Shown piece after piece: positions 33,056 to 41,664 of a stretch of 64,000 nucleotides of DNA. Made by a program: the position numbers and the translations under genes. The DNA comes from Candidatus Sphingomonas phytovorans (lineage in GTDB: Bacteria > Pseudomonadota > Alphaproteobacteria > Sphingomonadales > Sphingomonadaceae), in NCBI GenBank assembly GCA_029202385.1, contig CP119314.1:1552501-1616500 (forward strand), read 5' to 3'. The notes under the pieces are model-generated. The model was not told the DNA's origin. It searched no databases and saw nothing but the letters and a program-made list of their open reading frames with translations. Positions within the stretch are counted from its first letter, which is position 1, and each line of letters starts with the position of its first letter.

Positions 33056-34692
33056 TCCGCAATCCCATCCTCCGCGGCTTCAACCCCGACCCGTCGATCG
33101 TCCGCGTCGGCGAGGATTATTATATCGCGACGTCGACCTTCGAATGGTTTCCGGGGGTTCAGATCCACCATTCGCGCGATCTGGCGACCTGGACGCTTGT
33201 CGCCCGGCCCCTCGTCCGCGCGAGCCAGCTCGACATGCGCGGCGACCCGGACAGTTGCGGCGTGTGGGCGCCCTGCCTCACGCATGACGGCGATCGTTTC
33301 CACCTGATCTACACCGATGTGAAACGCTATGGCCGGACCACCACCGGCGGCGCCTCGGGTGCGTCGCTGCGCGATTTCCACAATTATCTGGTGACGAGCG
33401 AGACGATCGAGGGCGACTGGTCCGATCCCGTCCATCTCAACAGCAGCGGCTTCGATCCGTCGCTGTTTCACGATGATGACGGGCGCAAATATCTGACCAA
33501 CATGCGGTGGGATCACCGGCCCGGGCGAAACCGCTTTGCCGGGATCGTGCTGCAGGAATATTGCGCAGCAAAACAGATGCTGATCGGTGAACCGCGCCTG
33601 ATCTTCGAGGGCACCCCGCTCGGCCTGACCGAGGCGCCGCACCTCTACAAGCGGAACGGCTGGTATTATCTCATCACGGCGGAGGGTGGCACCGCCTGGA
33701 ACCATGCAGTGACGATGGCCCGCTCGCGCGACCTGACCGGGCCGTATGAACTCCATCCCGATACTTACATCCTCAGCGCGCGGGACCGGCCCGATGCGCC
33801 GCTGCAGCGCGCTGGCCATGCCGACCTGGTCGAGACTCCATCGGGCGAGCCCTGGATGGTGTATCTCTGCGGTCGCGCCCTGCCCAATCGCGGCCGCTGC
33901 GTGCTCGGCCGCGAAACCGCGATCCAGCCGATGCGCTGGGCTGAGGATGGCTGGCTCTACACCGCGAGCGGCGACAGCATCCCGCAGCTAGACATCCCCG
34001 GGCCGACGCTCGACGCCCCGCTGCCGGCCGCCCCGGAACGCGCGGATTTCGACGGCGGCCTATTGCCGATCGACTTCCAGTGGCTCCGCTCGCCCGACCC
34101 CGACGGACTGTTCAGCCTCACCGCCCGCCCCGGCCATCTGCGCCTGCACGGCCGGGAATCGCTTGGCAGCCTGTTCGAACAGGCGCTCGTCGCGCGGCGG
34201 CAACAGGCCTTCTGCTATTCAACGGGCACGGTGGTTGAGTTCGACCCGCAAAGCTACCAGCAGGCGGCGGGCCTGATCTGCTATTATAACAGTTCGAAAT
34301 TCCACTATCTGTTCGTCACCGCGGGCGAGCATGGCGGGCGGCAGGTCCAGGTCATGTCGGCGCTGCCTGACTCGCCGCAGGCCGACGCCTTCTCGCAGAT
34401 CCACGACATCGCGGCTCAGGGCCGAATCCATCTCCGCGCCGAGGTCGACTATGAGCGGCTGCGCTTCGCCTTTCGCGTGGAGGGCGACACCGAATGGACC
34501 TGGCTGCGCGAACAGTTCGACGCCAGCATCCTTTCCGACGAGGCGAGCGCGCCGGGGCTGCCCAACTTCACCGGCGCGTTCGTGGGCATGGCGTGCCAGG
34601 ACGGATCGGGCCGGCGCCTGCCGGCGGATTTCGACTGGTTCGACTATCGCGAGCGGGAATATCTCCCGGACCCCATGCGTGCCAGCACATGA
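33052..34692 (+). CDS. GH43 beta-xylosidase (XynB-like)
   Basis: A 546-residue GH43 enzyme of the XynB (subfamily 11) layout. The N-terminal five-bladed propeller (about 1-320) starts NPILRGFNPDPSIVRVG with the general-base Asp, has FDPSLFHDDDGRKYL with the pKa-modulating Asp, and GLTEAPHLYKRNGWYYL with the acid Glu. A C-terminal GH43_C2 beta-sandwich (about 340-540; GTVVEFDPQSYQQAAGL, FTGAFVGMACQDGSGR) follows. ATG 33052 overlaps the transporter stop. There is no signal peptide, so it is cytoplasmic and hydrolyses imported xylo-oligosaccharides to xylose. The length matches the subfamily. It ends 13 bp from a convergent gene. Confidence 0.94.
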   Translation: MIRNPILRGFNPDPSIVRVGEDYYIATSTFEWFPGVQIHHSRDLATWTLVARPLVRASQLDMRGDPDSCGVWAPCLTHDGDRFHLIYTDVKRYGRTTTGGASGASLRDFHNYLVTSETIEGDWSDPVHLNSSGFDPSLFHDDDGRKYLTNMRWDHRPGRNRFAGIVLQEYCAAKQMLIGEPRLIFEGTPLGLTEAPHLYKRNGWYYLITAEGGTAWNHAVTMARSRDLTGPYELHPDTYILSARDRPDAPLQRAGHADLVETPSGEPWMVYLCGRALPNRGRCVLGRETAIQPMRWAEDGWLYTASGDSIPQLDIPGPTLDAPLPAAPERADFDGGLLPIDFQWLRSPDPDGLFSLTARPGHLRLHGRESLGSLFEQALVARRQQAFCYSTGTVVEFDPQSYQQAAGLICYYNSSKFHYLFVTAGEHGGRQVQVMSALPDSPQADAFSQIHDIAAQGRIHLRAEVDYERLRFAFRVEGDTEWTWLREQFDASILSDEASAPGLPNFTGAFVGMACQDGSGRRLPADFDWFDYREREYLPDPMRAST

Positions 34693-34705
34693 ACAACCCG
34701 CGAGG

Positions 34706-34924
34706 CTAGGACGTCTTTCCCTTGAGAAGCGCCACGATCGCCATGGCGTGTCCATGACCCAGCCCGAAATCCGCCTTGAGCCACTGAATGACGTCGCCCG
34801 CCTTGACGCCCGCGCTCAGCGCGCCGTCCGCAGCATAGCCCTTCTGCTCGGCCATTGCCTTGAAGTCCTCCGGGCTCTTGCCCGTCTTCGTCTCGATATT
34901 GTCGAGATATGCTTGAAAGGACAT
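34706..34924 (-). CDS. DUF4287 domain protein
   Basis: A 72-residue protein beginning MSFQAYLDNIETKTGKSP, the diagnostic start of the DUF4287 family. It contains the KAGDVIQWLKADFGLGHGHA segment that these short helical proteins share. The open frame extends further upstream, but ATG 34924 is the family start. The biochemical role is unknown; relatives occur alone or fused to DUF5655. It lies 7 bp after the DoxX-like gene in one operon, opposite the MarR regulator. Confidence 0.85.
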   Translation of the reverse strand: MSFQAYLDNIETKTGKSPEDFKAMAEQKGYAADGALSAGVKAGDVIQWLKADFGLGHGHAMAIVALLKGKTS

Positions 34925-34931
34925 GGCGCCT

Positions 34932-35333
34932 TCACGCCGCCGGACGGTCGAGACGGATCGGGAAAAGGGCACGCACCGCGGCGTCCCGCAGCCAAAGGCC
35001 GCCCCACATGAACAGCCCCAGATAGACGCTGAAGAGCGTGTGGCTGAACAAGGGGCTTCCCACCCGCAACTGCGTGGCCAGGGATCCGCCAAGCAACGCG
35101 GTCATCAGCACCGCCCCCAATATGTTCGTTCGCGGCAGGAGATAGAGGACCAGGCAACTGAGTTCGATCAGCCCGATCAGCAACGTATAGCTGCCCGGCC
35201 AGCCCAGGGCGACGAGCGTATCGGTGGCCACGGCGGCCCCCACCAGCTTCGGCGCGATCGACGCGCCCAGCATGAACAGCCCGAACAGGCCAGTCAGGGT
35301 CCAGCCGGCACGCCGCAGTGCTGTCGAACTCAT
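34932..35333 (-). CDS. DoxX-like four-helix membrane protein
   Basis: A 133-residue inner-membrane protein with four predicted helices (about 10-30, 45-66, 72-90, 98-118) and the DoxX-like elements GLFMLGASIAPKL and LIGLIELSCLVLYLLPRT. AAGGAAG lies before ATG 35333. DoxX relatives are linked with stress and redox functions, but the activity is unsettled. It is divergent from the MarR gene with two operator repeats in between, so MarR control is likely. Confidence 0.82.
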   Translation of the reverse strand: MSSTALRRAGWTLTGLFGLFMLGASIAPKLVGAAVATDTLVALGWPGSYTLLIGLIELSCLVLYLLPRTNILGAVLMTALLGGSLATQLRVGSPLFSHTLFSVYLGLFMWGGLWLRDAAVRALFPIRLDRPAA

Positions 35334-35382
35334 CGCTCTACTTCCTTTCGTATCAAATCCGTTGATTTCCGTCAGTGACAGG

Positions 35383-35432
35383 TTATCTCGTCGTCAAGAT
35401 AATTGACGGATAATATCTCGGTGTCAAGATAT
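35383..35432. promoter_or_regulatory. two tandem MarR-type operators
   Basis: Two 20-bp quasi-palindromes, TTATCTCGTCGTCAAGATAA (35383-35402) and ATATCTCGGTGTCAAGATAT (35413-35432), share TATCTCGnnGTCAAGATA and have centres 30 bp apart (about three helical turns). They fill the region between the divergent DoxX-like and marR genes, and the second covers the start of marR. Confidence 0.78.
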
Positions 35433-35945
35433 AAACAAGACATACCCCCCGACCGCATCGACCATGTCGAGGAACGCAGACGCCAATGGGCTATCGAATT
35501 GCCTGACGTCGACACGATCGGCATGGCCATTCTGGGACGCGCCAGATGGATCACCCTGCGCGTGCGGCCTTCGATCGAGCAGGTCTTCGCGCGTCACGAT
35601 CTCGATTCTGGCGAGTTCGACGTCCTCTCCACGCTGTTGCGTTTCGGGCCGCCCTATCGCCTCAGGCCGACGGAGTTGTTCAAATCGCTGATGATCTCGT
35701 CCGGCGGCCTGACCGACCGTCTTGCGCGGCTGGAAAAGGCCGGCCTGGTGGAACGCCTGCCCAGCGACACCGACGCGCGCAGCTTGCTCGTCCAGTTGAC
35801 GGCCGCCGGCCGACACCTGGCCGAAACGGCATTCCGCGAGGACATGCTGGTCGAGGCCGAACTGCTGGCCACCCTGACCGCCGAGGAACGCGGGCAACTG
35901 GGCAATTTGCTCGCCAAGCTGGCCAGCGGCCTCCCGGGCAATTGA
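35403..35945 (+). CDS. MarR-family transcriptional regulator
   Basis: A protein of up to 180 residues with the winged-helix core of MarR proteins: FDVLSTLLRFGPPYRLRPTE, LMISSGGLTDRLARLEKAGLV with recognition helix, and LPSDTDARSLLVQLTAAGR wing. The start is uncertain. TTG 35403 and GTG 35421 are both in frame, no ATG occurs until 35523, and family homology extends back to about 35463, so a weak start within the operator region is expected. It probably represses itself and the divergent DoxX-DUF4287 operon through the two repeats. The inducer is unknown. Confidence 0.87.
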   Translation: MTDNISVSRYKQDIPPDRIDHVEERRRQWAIELPDVDTIGMAILGRARWITLRVRPSIEQVFARHDLDSGEFDVLSTLLRFGPPYRLRPTELFKSLMISSGGLTDRLARLEKAGLVERLPSDTDARSLLVQLTAAGRHLAETAFREDMLVEAELLATLTAEERGQLGNLLAKLASGLPGN

Positions 35946-35969
35946 GCGCCGCTAGCGTCTTGAGCCGGT

Positions 35970-38468
35970 CTAGAAGGCAGCGTCGAACCCGAGCCTGACG
36001 CTGCGTGGCTGAAGCGGCGTGATCTGGTTGCGGTCGCGAACCAGAAACGGTGATCCAAGCGCGAAGCGATTGCCGCGCGCGTCGAGAAGATTGGTCAGCG
36101 AGAGGGTGACGGCGCGGCGCTTGGTGCCGACCCTGAATTCAAGGCCCGTATCGAGATAGTCGCCCTGCAACTGGCCGAGGATGGGGCCGATGCCCAGGGT
36201 CGACTTTCCGACATAGCGGCCAAAGCCGTTTACTTCGAAGTCGACGGACGATGACAGCGAGGTGGCATAGGCAAAGCCGAGCCTGCCGGTCGCGTCCGCC
36301 ACATTGGGGAGACGCTCCAGATTTGCCCTGGCCAGGTCGGACGGCAACGTCGCGAAGGCAGGAGCGGTGACCTTGCTGTCGTTGACATAGACGGCGGCAT
36401 CGAACGACAGGCCCCGAACTGGCTGCCAGCGCCCCGCCAGCCCCACCGACAGAACCCGCCCGTCCCCCACATTGGCCGTGGTCGGGAAACCGAATCCGTC
36501 GATCAGATCCGCCTGGATATCGCTCCATCGCGACCAGGACGCGTTCAGCGACAGGCTGAAGTCCCTGCCGCTGTAGCGCGCGCCCGCTTCAGTCGTCGCG
36601 ACCCGATCGCCCTTGTAGCGCTGGACGAAATCCTGCCGGACCGCGATTCCACCTGGCCGGAAGCCTTCCTGATAGCGCGCGAAAAGCGTCAATTGGTCAA
36701 ACGGGCGATATGCCAGGGCGGCTGAAGGCAGCAGGCGCGTTTCCGAGCGCGCGGCGCTCGCGCCCGGATCGACCCGAAAGGCGAACATCTTCAGCACGTC
36801 CTCGGAATCGCCCGAGAGTCGGGAATGGGTAAGTCGTCCGCCAAAGGTCAGTGTCAGCCGGTCGAGCGGCTTTACCGATGTCTCGCCATACAGCGTCTGC
36901 TCGTCCACCTGGTTGCGCACGCCAGTCAATGTCAGCGTATCCGCCGGCTGGATCGATATCATGCCGGGAAAAGTCTGCCCCGTCGTCGAGCCGCCCGAAC
37001 CGGCTGACGCCAGGTAGAACTCGTCCATCTGGCGGTTAACGCGCGCGACATTGTGGAGCAGGCTGACGCCGACCACCCAGCCGGTCCCTTCCGGACCGCG
37101 CCGGGCCAGCCGCGTTTCGGCCGTGATCATCGAGATATGGTCGGTCTGGACATAGGCGGCGGGCGCGGCACTTGCGGATGGCGCGACCGTGAGATCGGTC
37201 GAATCGGCAAGCGCCACGCCTTCGAACTGCTCGAAGACATATTGATTGGCATAGCCGAAGGAGGAGGTCAGCTCGAGCTGGCCCCATTGCTTGCGGACGA
37301 CCAGGTCGCCAAGCCAGTAATCGTTGCGATAGGGCTGGGCTATGCTGCTCGCGCGGCTCAGGCCGTCGCCGCCGCGCTCCGCATATTGGCTGTCCAGGCC
37401 GTCGATGCGCTGACCGACGCCGCTGAGGTCGATCGTCCAGTCGTCCGCCGGTACGAAGCGAAGAGCCGCCCGGCCGCCAATGGTGCGGACTTCGTTCACG
37501 TCCTTCAGCTTGCGTTTCGTGTCGTCGATATAGCCCCCGTCGATCGACCCGAAGGCAAGCGCGCGGAAGGCAAGCCGATCGTCGACGATCGGCACGTTGA
37601 AGATGGCGCCGCCATCGACCCCGGGCTGGCCGTGCTGCACGGCCTGGGTCCCGCCCCAGATCGTGCCGCCGGTCATGCTCAGATCGGGCGCATGCGGAAT
37701 GACGCGGACCACCCCGCCGAGCGAACCGGCACCGTAGAGCGTACCCTGCGGCCCCTCCAGCACCTCGATGCTGCGGATATCGTAGAGCCGCAGGCTCGGG
37801 TCCGGCGCGCTGTAGGTGATCCGGCTGTTGCCCCAATATTGGCCGACGGTCGCCTGTGTCGGACCAACGAAGCTGGAATCGGCGATGCCGCGGATGAACA
37901 GCTTGTTCCGCCCCGGACCGAGGTGAGTGGATACGACGCTGGCCACCCGGGCTCCGATCGCGTCGGTGCCGCGCGCACCCTCCGCCATCGACAGCGTGTC
38001 TCCCTCGATCACCTGCACCCCGCCCGGATAGACGCTGAGCGGCACATTGCGCTTGCTTCCCGTCACGATGACCTCATCGGCCACGCTATCATGCGGTACT
38101 GGCGCCGGCGGTTGCGGAGTGGGGCGCGTTACGGGTCGAGGGACCGGCGGCAAAACGACCCGCTCGATGAGATAGGTGTTCGTCGCGACACGCCTGACTT
38201 CGAGGCGGGTACCGCTTAACATCCGCTCAAGCGCCTGGGCCGCGGTCAGCTTCCCGCGCACTGACTTCACCGCGAGCTTCGCGATCGCTGAATCGCGAAA
38301 CCCGATGCTCGTCCCGCTTTGGCGGCTGAGAAGCCTGATCGCGTGATCCAGGCGAGCGGCAGGGATGTCGACATCCGCCACCCGTTCCTGGGCATGTGCA
38401 GGCGCGCCGATCAGCAGGGCTGCGGCGATCAACGGTATTGCAAGAGCGGTATCAGCGCCGCCGGGCAT
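35970..38468 (-). CDS. TonB-dependent receptor with STN signalling domain
   Basis: An 832-residue receptor: signal peptide (about 1-27, GAPAHAQ), STN domain (about 30-100; LDHAIRLLSRQSGTSIGF, ALERMLSGTRLEV), Pro-rich linker (105-130), TonB-box-like DEVIVTGSKRN, plug (about 140-265; KLFIRGIADSSF, YDIRSIEVLEGPQGTLYG), barrel, and terminal RSVRLGFDAAF. The plug is of the general (not siderophore-specific) type. The upstream ECF sigma and FecR genes make it a signalling receptor that controls its own expression. The ligand is unknown; it overlaps fecR by 17 nt. Confidence 0.92.
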   Translation of the reverse strand: MPGGADTALAIPLIAAALLIGAPAHAQERVADVDIPAARLDHAIRLLSRQSGTSIGFRDSAIAKLAVKSVRGKLTAAQALERMLSGTRLEVRRVATNTYLIERVVLPPVPRPVTRPTPQPPAPVPHDSVADEVIVTGSKRNVPLSVYPGGVQVIEGDTLSMAEGARGTDAIGARVASVVSTHLGPGRNKLFIRGIADSSFVGPTQATVGQYWGNSRITYSAPDPSLRLYDIRSIEVLEGPQGTLYGAGSLGGVVRVIPHAPDLSMTGGTIWGGTQAVQHGQPGVDGGAIFNVPIVDDRLAFRALAFGSIDGGYIDDTKRKLKDVNEVRTIGGRAALRFVPADDWTIDLSGVGQRIDGLDSQYAERGGDGLSRASSIAQPYRNDYWLGDLVVRKQWGQLELTSSFGYANQYVFEQFEGVALADSTDLTVAPSASAAPAAYVQTDHISMITAETRLARRGPEGTGWVVGVSLLHNVARVNRQMDEFYLASAGSGGSTTGQTFPGMISIQPADTLTLTGVRNQVDEQTLYGETSVKPLDRLTLTFGGRLTHSRLSGDSEDVLKMFAFRVDPGASAARSETRLLPSAALAYRPFDQLTLFARYQEGFRPGGIAVRQDFVQRYKGDRVATTEAGARYSGRDFSLSLNASWSRWSDIQADLIDGFGFPTTANVGDGRVLSVGLAGRWQPVRGLSFDAAVYVNDSKVTAPAFATLPSDLARANLERLPNVADATGRLGFAYATSLSSSVDFEVNGFGRYVGKSTLGIGPILGQLQGDYLDTGLEFRVGTKRRAVTLSLTNLLDARGNRFALGSPFLVRDRNQITPLQPRSVRLGFDAAF

Positions 38469-39411
38469 TGGCAGGAGTCATCGTCCATGTATCGCCTTGT
38501 TCAGCGAAATTCACACCCAGCAGCGGGCCTGCCCGTGCAAGAACCTCGCGAGGCGGCCCCTCAAGGACAAGCGTCCCCGTAAACCGCATCCGCGCGGCGC
38601 CGTCCACCACCCGGATCGAACGGCCGGTGTTGCGGGACAGGTCACGCGCAACCTGGTCGAGCGTCGCATCATCATAATGGAGCTGGCCGGATTGCCAGCC
38701 GCCTATCCCTTCAGGACTGGTCTTGCGCACCGCAGGCGCGGCATCTCGGTCGGGCCGGGACAGTGCGTCTCCCTGGTTGAGCCGTATCCGCTGCGCTCCC
38801 GCTTCATAGTCAACGGCGCCGTCAGCGACCGCGACATCGATGGCGCCGCCGTCACGCACCACGTTGAAGACGGTGCCGACATCGACCAGCCGAGTGCCGT
38901 CGGCAACGACGACGAACGGATGGCGCGCGTCATGCCGCACCTCGAACAGCGCCTCACCCTCGGCAAGCGTGATTTCTCTCGGCTTGTCAGGATCGAGCAC
39001 GATCCGGGTGTCGCCGTTCAGCACGATCCGCGACCCGTCGGCCAGATCGACTGTCCGGTGCTCGCCCGGCGCGGTCGCCACTTCGCGCCGGGGCGCATCC
39101 CGGGTCACCACCGTCCAGCTCACCACCCCGACAAGCGCCGCGGCGATCGCGCCGCCTGTGGCAAACCAGCGCCCGCGCGGGGGGTAGTGCGCGGGCGCTG
39201 TCGCCGCCGCGACAGGGGTATGTGCGGCGAAGAGCTGGCCTGCCCAGGCGTCATCCTCCAGGGCGACCTCATAAGCGGGCAAATGCCGGGGATCGCTCTC
39301 GAGCCAATCGGTGAGACCTTCCCAATCGGCGAAAGACGCATCCTGGGCGCGGATCGCCCACAGGCGCGCCGCCTCTCCGATATTGTCGAACTCGTGTGCC
39401 ATCATGCCCAT
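38452..39411 (-). CDS. FecR-type anti-sigma/sigma regulator
   Basis: A 319-residue FecR protein. The DUF4880 N-terminus (EAARLWAIRAQD, DWEGLTDWLESDPRHLPAYEVA), a transmembrane helix (about 85-103), the FecR domain (VATAPGEHRTVDLADGSRIVLNGDT split across 110-135) and a C-terminal STN-like segment are all present. ATG 39411 is followed by another ATG two codons later. It is placed between the ECF sigma (27 bp upstream) and the STN receptor (17-nt overlap), completing a second surface-signalling system distinct from the siderophore locus. Confidence 0.92.
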   Translation of the reverse strand: MGMMAHEFDNIGEAARLWAIRAQDASFADWEGLTDWLESDPRHLPAYEVALEDDAWAGQLFAAHTPVAAATAPAHYPPRGRWFATGGAIAAALVGVVSWTVVTRDAPRREVATAPGEHRTVDLADGSRIVLNGDTRIVLDPDKPREITLAEGEALFEVRHDARHPFVVVADGTRLVDVGTVFNVVRDGGAIDVAVADGAVDYEAGAQRIRLNQGDALSRPDRDAAPAVRKTSPEGIGGWQSGQLHYDDATLDQVARDLSRNTGRSIRVVDGAARMRFTGTLVLEGPPREVLARAGPLLGVNFAEQGDTWTMTPANARRR

Positions 39412-39438
39412 ATCCCTGACATGACGGAGCCGTTCCCG

Positions 39439-39954
39439 CTATTCCGCATCGAACTGCGCCTTCAGTTCGGCAAGGGCGCGATAGGCCTTTTGCAGATCCT
39501 TTTCGACTGAGCTGAGACTGACACCCAGGTCGCGGGCGATGGCGGCCTGTCCCATGCCTTCGAGACGGTAAAGGCGGAATACGCGGTCGACGCGCTGGCC
39601 AAGCCCGGCCAGCATCGCTTCGGCCTGGCGCATGCGCTCGCGGGCGATCAGCACTCTCTCGCCCAACGGTTCTTCCTCGGCCGTGACGCTGGTCTCATGC
39701 CAGTCCATCTGCCGCCGCTCGCGACTGAAGGTCGAGCGCCGCCGGTCGCGCATCAGATTTTCGGCCGCGCGAAACAGATAGGCGACCGGGTCGGCCACGG
39801 GCTGGCTCGGGGCAACCGCGAGGCGCTGCCACAGGTCATGCAGCACGTCCTCCGCCTCATCGCCCGCGCCGCGCGCGGCAAGGAAACGGAGCAGCCGGGC
39901 GCGCTCGTTCAGGATAACGCGCTGCAACCCGTCGATATGCTCACTCCCGGCCAT
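39439..39954 (-). CDS. ECF RNA polymerase sigma factor
   Basis: A 171-residue ECF sigma factor. Region 2 contains GDEAEDVLHDLWQRLA and PVAYLFRAAENLMRDRRR; region 4 contains RVDRVFRLYRLEGMGQAAIARDLGVSLSSVEKDL (cited in parts, with the helix-turn-helix at IARDLGVSLSSVE). I use ATG 39954 (MAGSEHIDGLQ); the frame stays open to 40053, where it meets the M23 peptidase stop. No Fur-like box is seen upstream. It is the first gene of the sigma-FecR-receptor operon. Confidence 0.88.
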   Translation of the reverse strand: MAGSEHIDGLQRVILNERARLLRFLAARGAGDEAEDVLHDLWQRLAVAPSQPVADPVAYLFRAAENLMRDRRRSTFSRERRQMDWHETSVTAEEEPLGERVLIARERMRQAEAMLAGLGQRVDRVFRLYRLEGMGQAAIARDLGVSLSSVEKDLQKAYRALAELKAQFDAE

Positions 39955-40052
39955 GGCACCACGCAAAGCACTCGCCGGCTGGCTTGCCAAGTCCGGCCGT
40001 CTCCCGGCAGCGGCAACCTGTCGCTGCGGCCGGACGGGTTCCTGGAGAAGCA

Positions 40053-40712
40053 TCAGAACCCTGCCTCAACTGTCGACTCCGGCGCTGACTCTGTACGTGC
40101 CCGCGCAAAAGCGGAGACATGGGGCTCGGCCGGCTGCCGGGGCGCCCGCCCAAGCAGACGCCGGCCCGAGAAATAGGCAAGTGGGCCCGTTGCCTGGCCA
40201 TTCACGCGTACCTCGAAATGGAGATGACTGCCGGTCGAGCGGCCGGTCGAGCCCATCATGGCGATGGTCTCGCCCTGCTCCACGCGTACGCCGGGACGTA
40301 CCAGCGACCGGGAAAGATGCGCGTAGCGCGTGACAAGGCCATTGCCATGATCGATCTCGATCATGTTTCCATAACCGCCCGCGCTGCCCGAATAGTCGAC
40401 GACACCGCCGGCCGCGGCCATCACCGGGGAATGGAGTGGTCCCGGTATGTCGATGCCGCTGTGCATGGCCCAACCGCCGCGGATCGGATCGTGGCGATAC
40501 CCAAAACCCGATGAGAGGCGCGGCATGGCCGCCGGGACCAGATCCTCCGGCACCTGGCCTGCGGAGGCCGGTGTCGACCAGGCCATCATGCGCTGGCGGA
40601 ATGCGGCACCTTCGCCACCCGGCAGCCTGTCGACGCCGTCATCCGCGGCAGGCCCATAGCCGCCAAGAAGCAGCAGCGCAGCGGTGAGCGGCAGGGCGGG
40701 AATCACTGGCAT
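40053..40712 (-). CDS. M23 family metallopeptidase (LytM type)
   Basis: A 219-residue exported peptidase. ATG 40712 gives a clean signal peptide (PVIPALPLTAALLLLGG); an upstream frame extension to 40760 is not needed. The peptidase M23 domain (about 85-190) keeps the zinc ligands in HSGIDIPG and HLHFEV and the catalytic His of RYAHLSR. Such enzymes cut peptidoglycan cross-bridges, and all residues for activity are present. The C-terminal tail is Arg-rich. It precedes the ECF sigma gene on the same strand, but a functional link is uncertain. Confidence 0.9.
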   Translation of the reverse strand: MPVIPALPLTAALLLLGGYGPAADDGVDRLPGGEGAAFRQRMMAWSTPASAGQVPEDLVPAAMPRLSSGFGYRHDPIRGGWAMHSGIDIPGPLHSPVMAAAGGVVDYSGSAGGYGNMIEIDHGNGLVTRYAHLSRSLVRPGVRVEQGETIAMMGSTGRSTGSHLHFEVRVNGQATGPLAYFSGRRLLGRAPRQPAEPHVSAFARARTESAPESTVEAGF

Positions 40713-40848
40713 TATGCTTGAGGACGGAGACCTCGCGCCGGTCCCGTAAGCCCCGGGCAATTATTTTTTACGCCGCCGTTCGCTTGCGGGAATGCCCGAG
40801 CAGCTCCGTCCCCTCGTTCGTCAGTAACGCTTTAACCAGGAGGCGAGG

Positions 40849-41658
40849 ATGAATTCCACAGAACGCCGCATGCTCGACATGCTCAAAAAGGGCCGCGATC
40901 GCTTCGGGGTCGTCGCCGTGAAGGCTGAGTTCGAAGCTGAGGGCACGCGTCCGGACGAGTTGCTGCGCCTGCTCGAGCTCGCCTATCGCGCCGACCTCAA
41001 GGTCGCGCTCAAGATTGGCGGTTGCGAGGCGGTGTCGGATCTTCACGCCTCGAAGCTCTACGGTGCGAACTATATCATCGCGCCCATGGTCGAGACGCCT
41101 TACGCGCTGTCGAAGTTCGTCGAGGCCAAAACAAAGGTCTATGGCGACGACACGGACACGCAGTTCCTGTTCAACCTCGAGACCGAATCGACGCTGCGCA
41201 ATCTCGACTCGATGATCCCGCTCGCCAAGGCGGCGCTTGACGGCATCGTGTTCGGCCGTGTCGATTTCACGCTCTCCCGCGGGCTGCCGCGCGGTGCGAT
41301 CAACCAGCGCGAGATCACCGATGCGGTCCTCACCGCCGCACGCGCCTGTGCCGACCATGGCCTTGAGCTGGTGGTCGGTGGATCAGTCGCGGGCGAGTCC
41401 GGGCCGGCGCTGCGCGAAATGCGCCGCATTCGCCTCGACCGGTTCGAGACGCGCAAGGTCATCTTCGACGGCAGCGCGGCCGACATGCCCGGCTTCGAAG
41501 CGGGGATCGCGAACGCCGTGGCGTTCGAACTCGCCTGGCTCGAGAACAAGCGCGATTATTATCGCACCATCGCCGACGAGGATCTGGCGCGCATCCGGAT
41601 GATCCAGGAGCGCAGCGCCGTCGCCCCGCGCGGACGGCTGGCAAGCGTCGCTGCCTGA
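40849..41658 (+). CDS. HpcH/HpaI aldolase family protein in polysaccharide cluster
   Basis: A 269-residue TIM-barrel aldolase/citrate-lyase-family protein. AGGAGG lies directly before ATG 40849. The family elements KIGGCEAVSDLHASKLYGA, IIAPMVETPYALSKFV, NLETESTL and VFGRVDFTLSRG (metal and pyruvate-binding region) are visible. Classical members add or remove pyruvate, or a related oxo-acid, on aldehydes. Its place as first gene of a sugar-nucleotide/export operon suggests it builds or cleaves a pyruvate-derived unit of an unusual sugar. It is followed at 6 bp by the IMPase-like gene. Confidence 0.86.
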   Translation: MNSTERRMLDMLKKGRDRFGVVAVKAEFEAEGTRPDELLRLLELAYRADLKVALKIGGCEAVSDLHASKLYGANYIIAPMVETPYALSKFVEAKTKVYGDDTDTQFLFNLETESTLRNLDSMIPLAKAALDGIVFGRVDFTLSRGLPRGAINQREITDAVLTAARACADHGLELVVGGSVAGESGPALREMRRIRLDRFETRKVIFDGSAADMPGFEAGIANAVAFELAWLENKRDYYRTIADEDLARIRMIQERSAVAPRGRLASVAA

Positions 41659-41664
41659 CCCGCC

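Noticed and set aside
40801..40848. LacI-like half-site (CAGTAACGCTTTAAC) before the aldolase gene
   Set aside because: Only the left half resembles the operator; likely chance.
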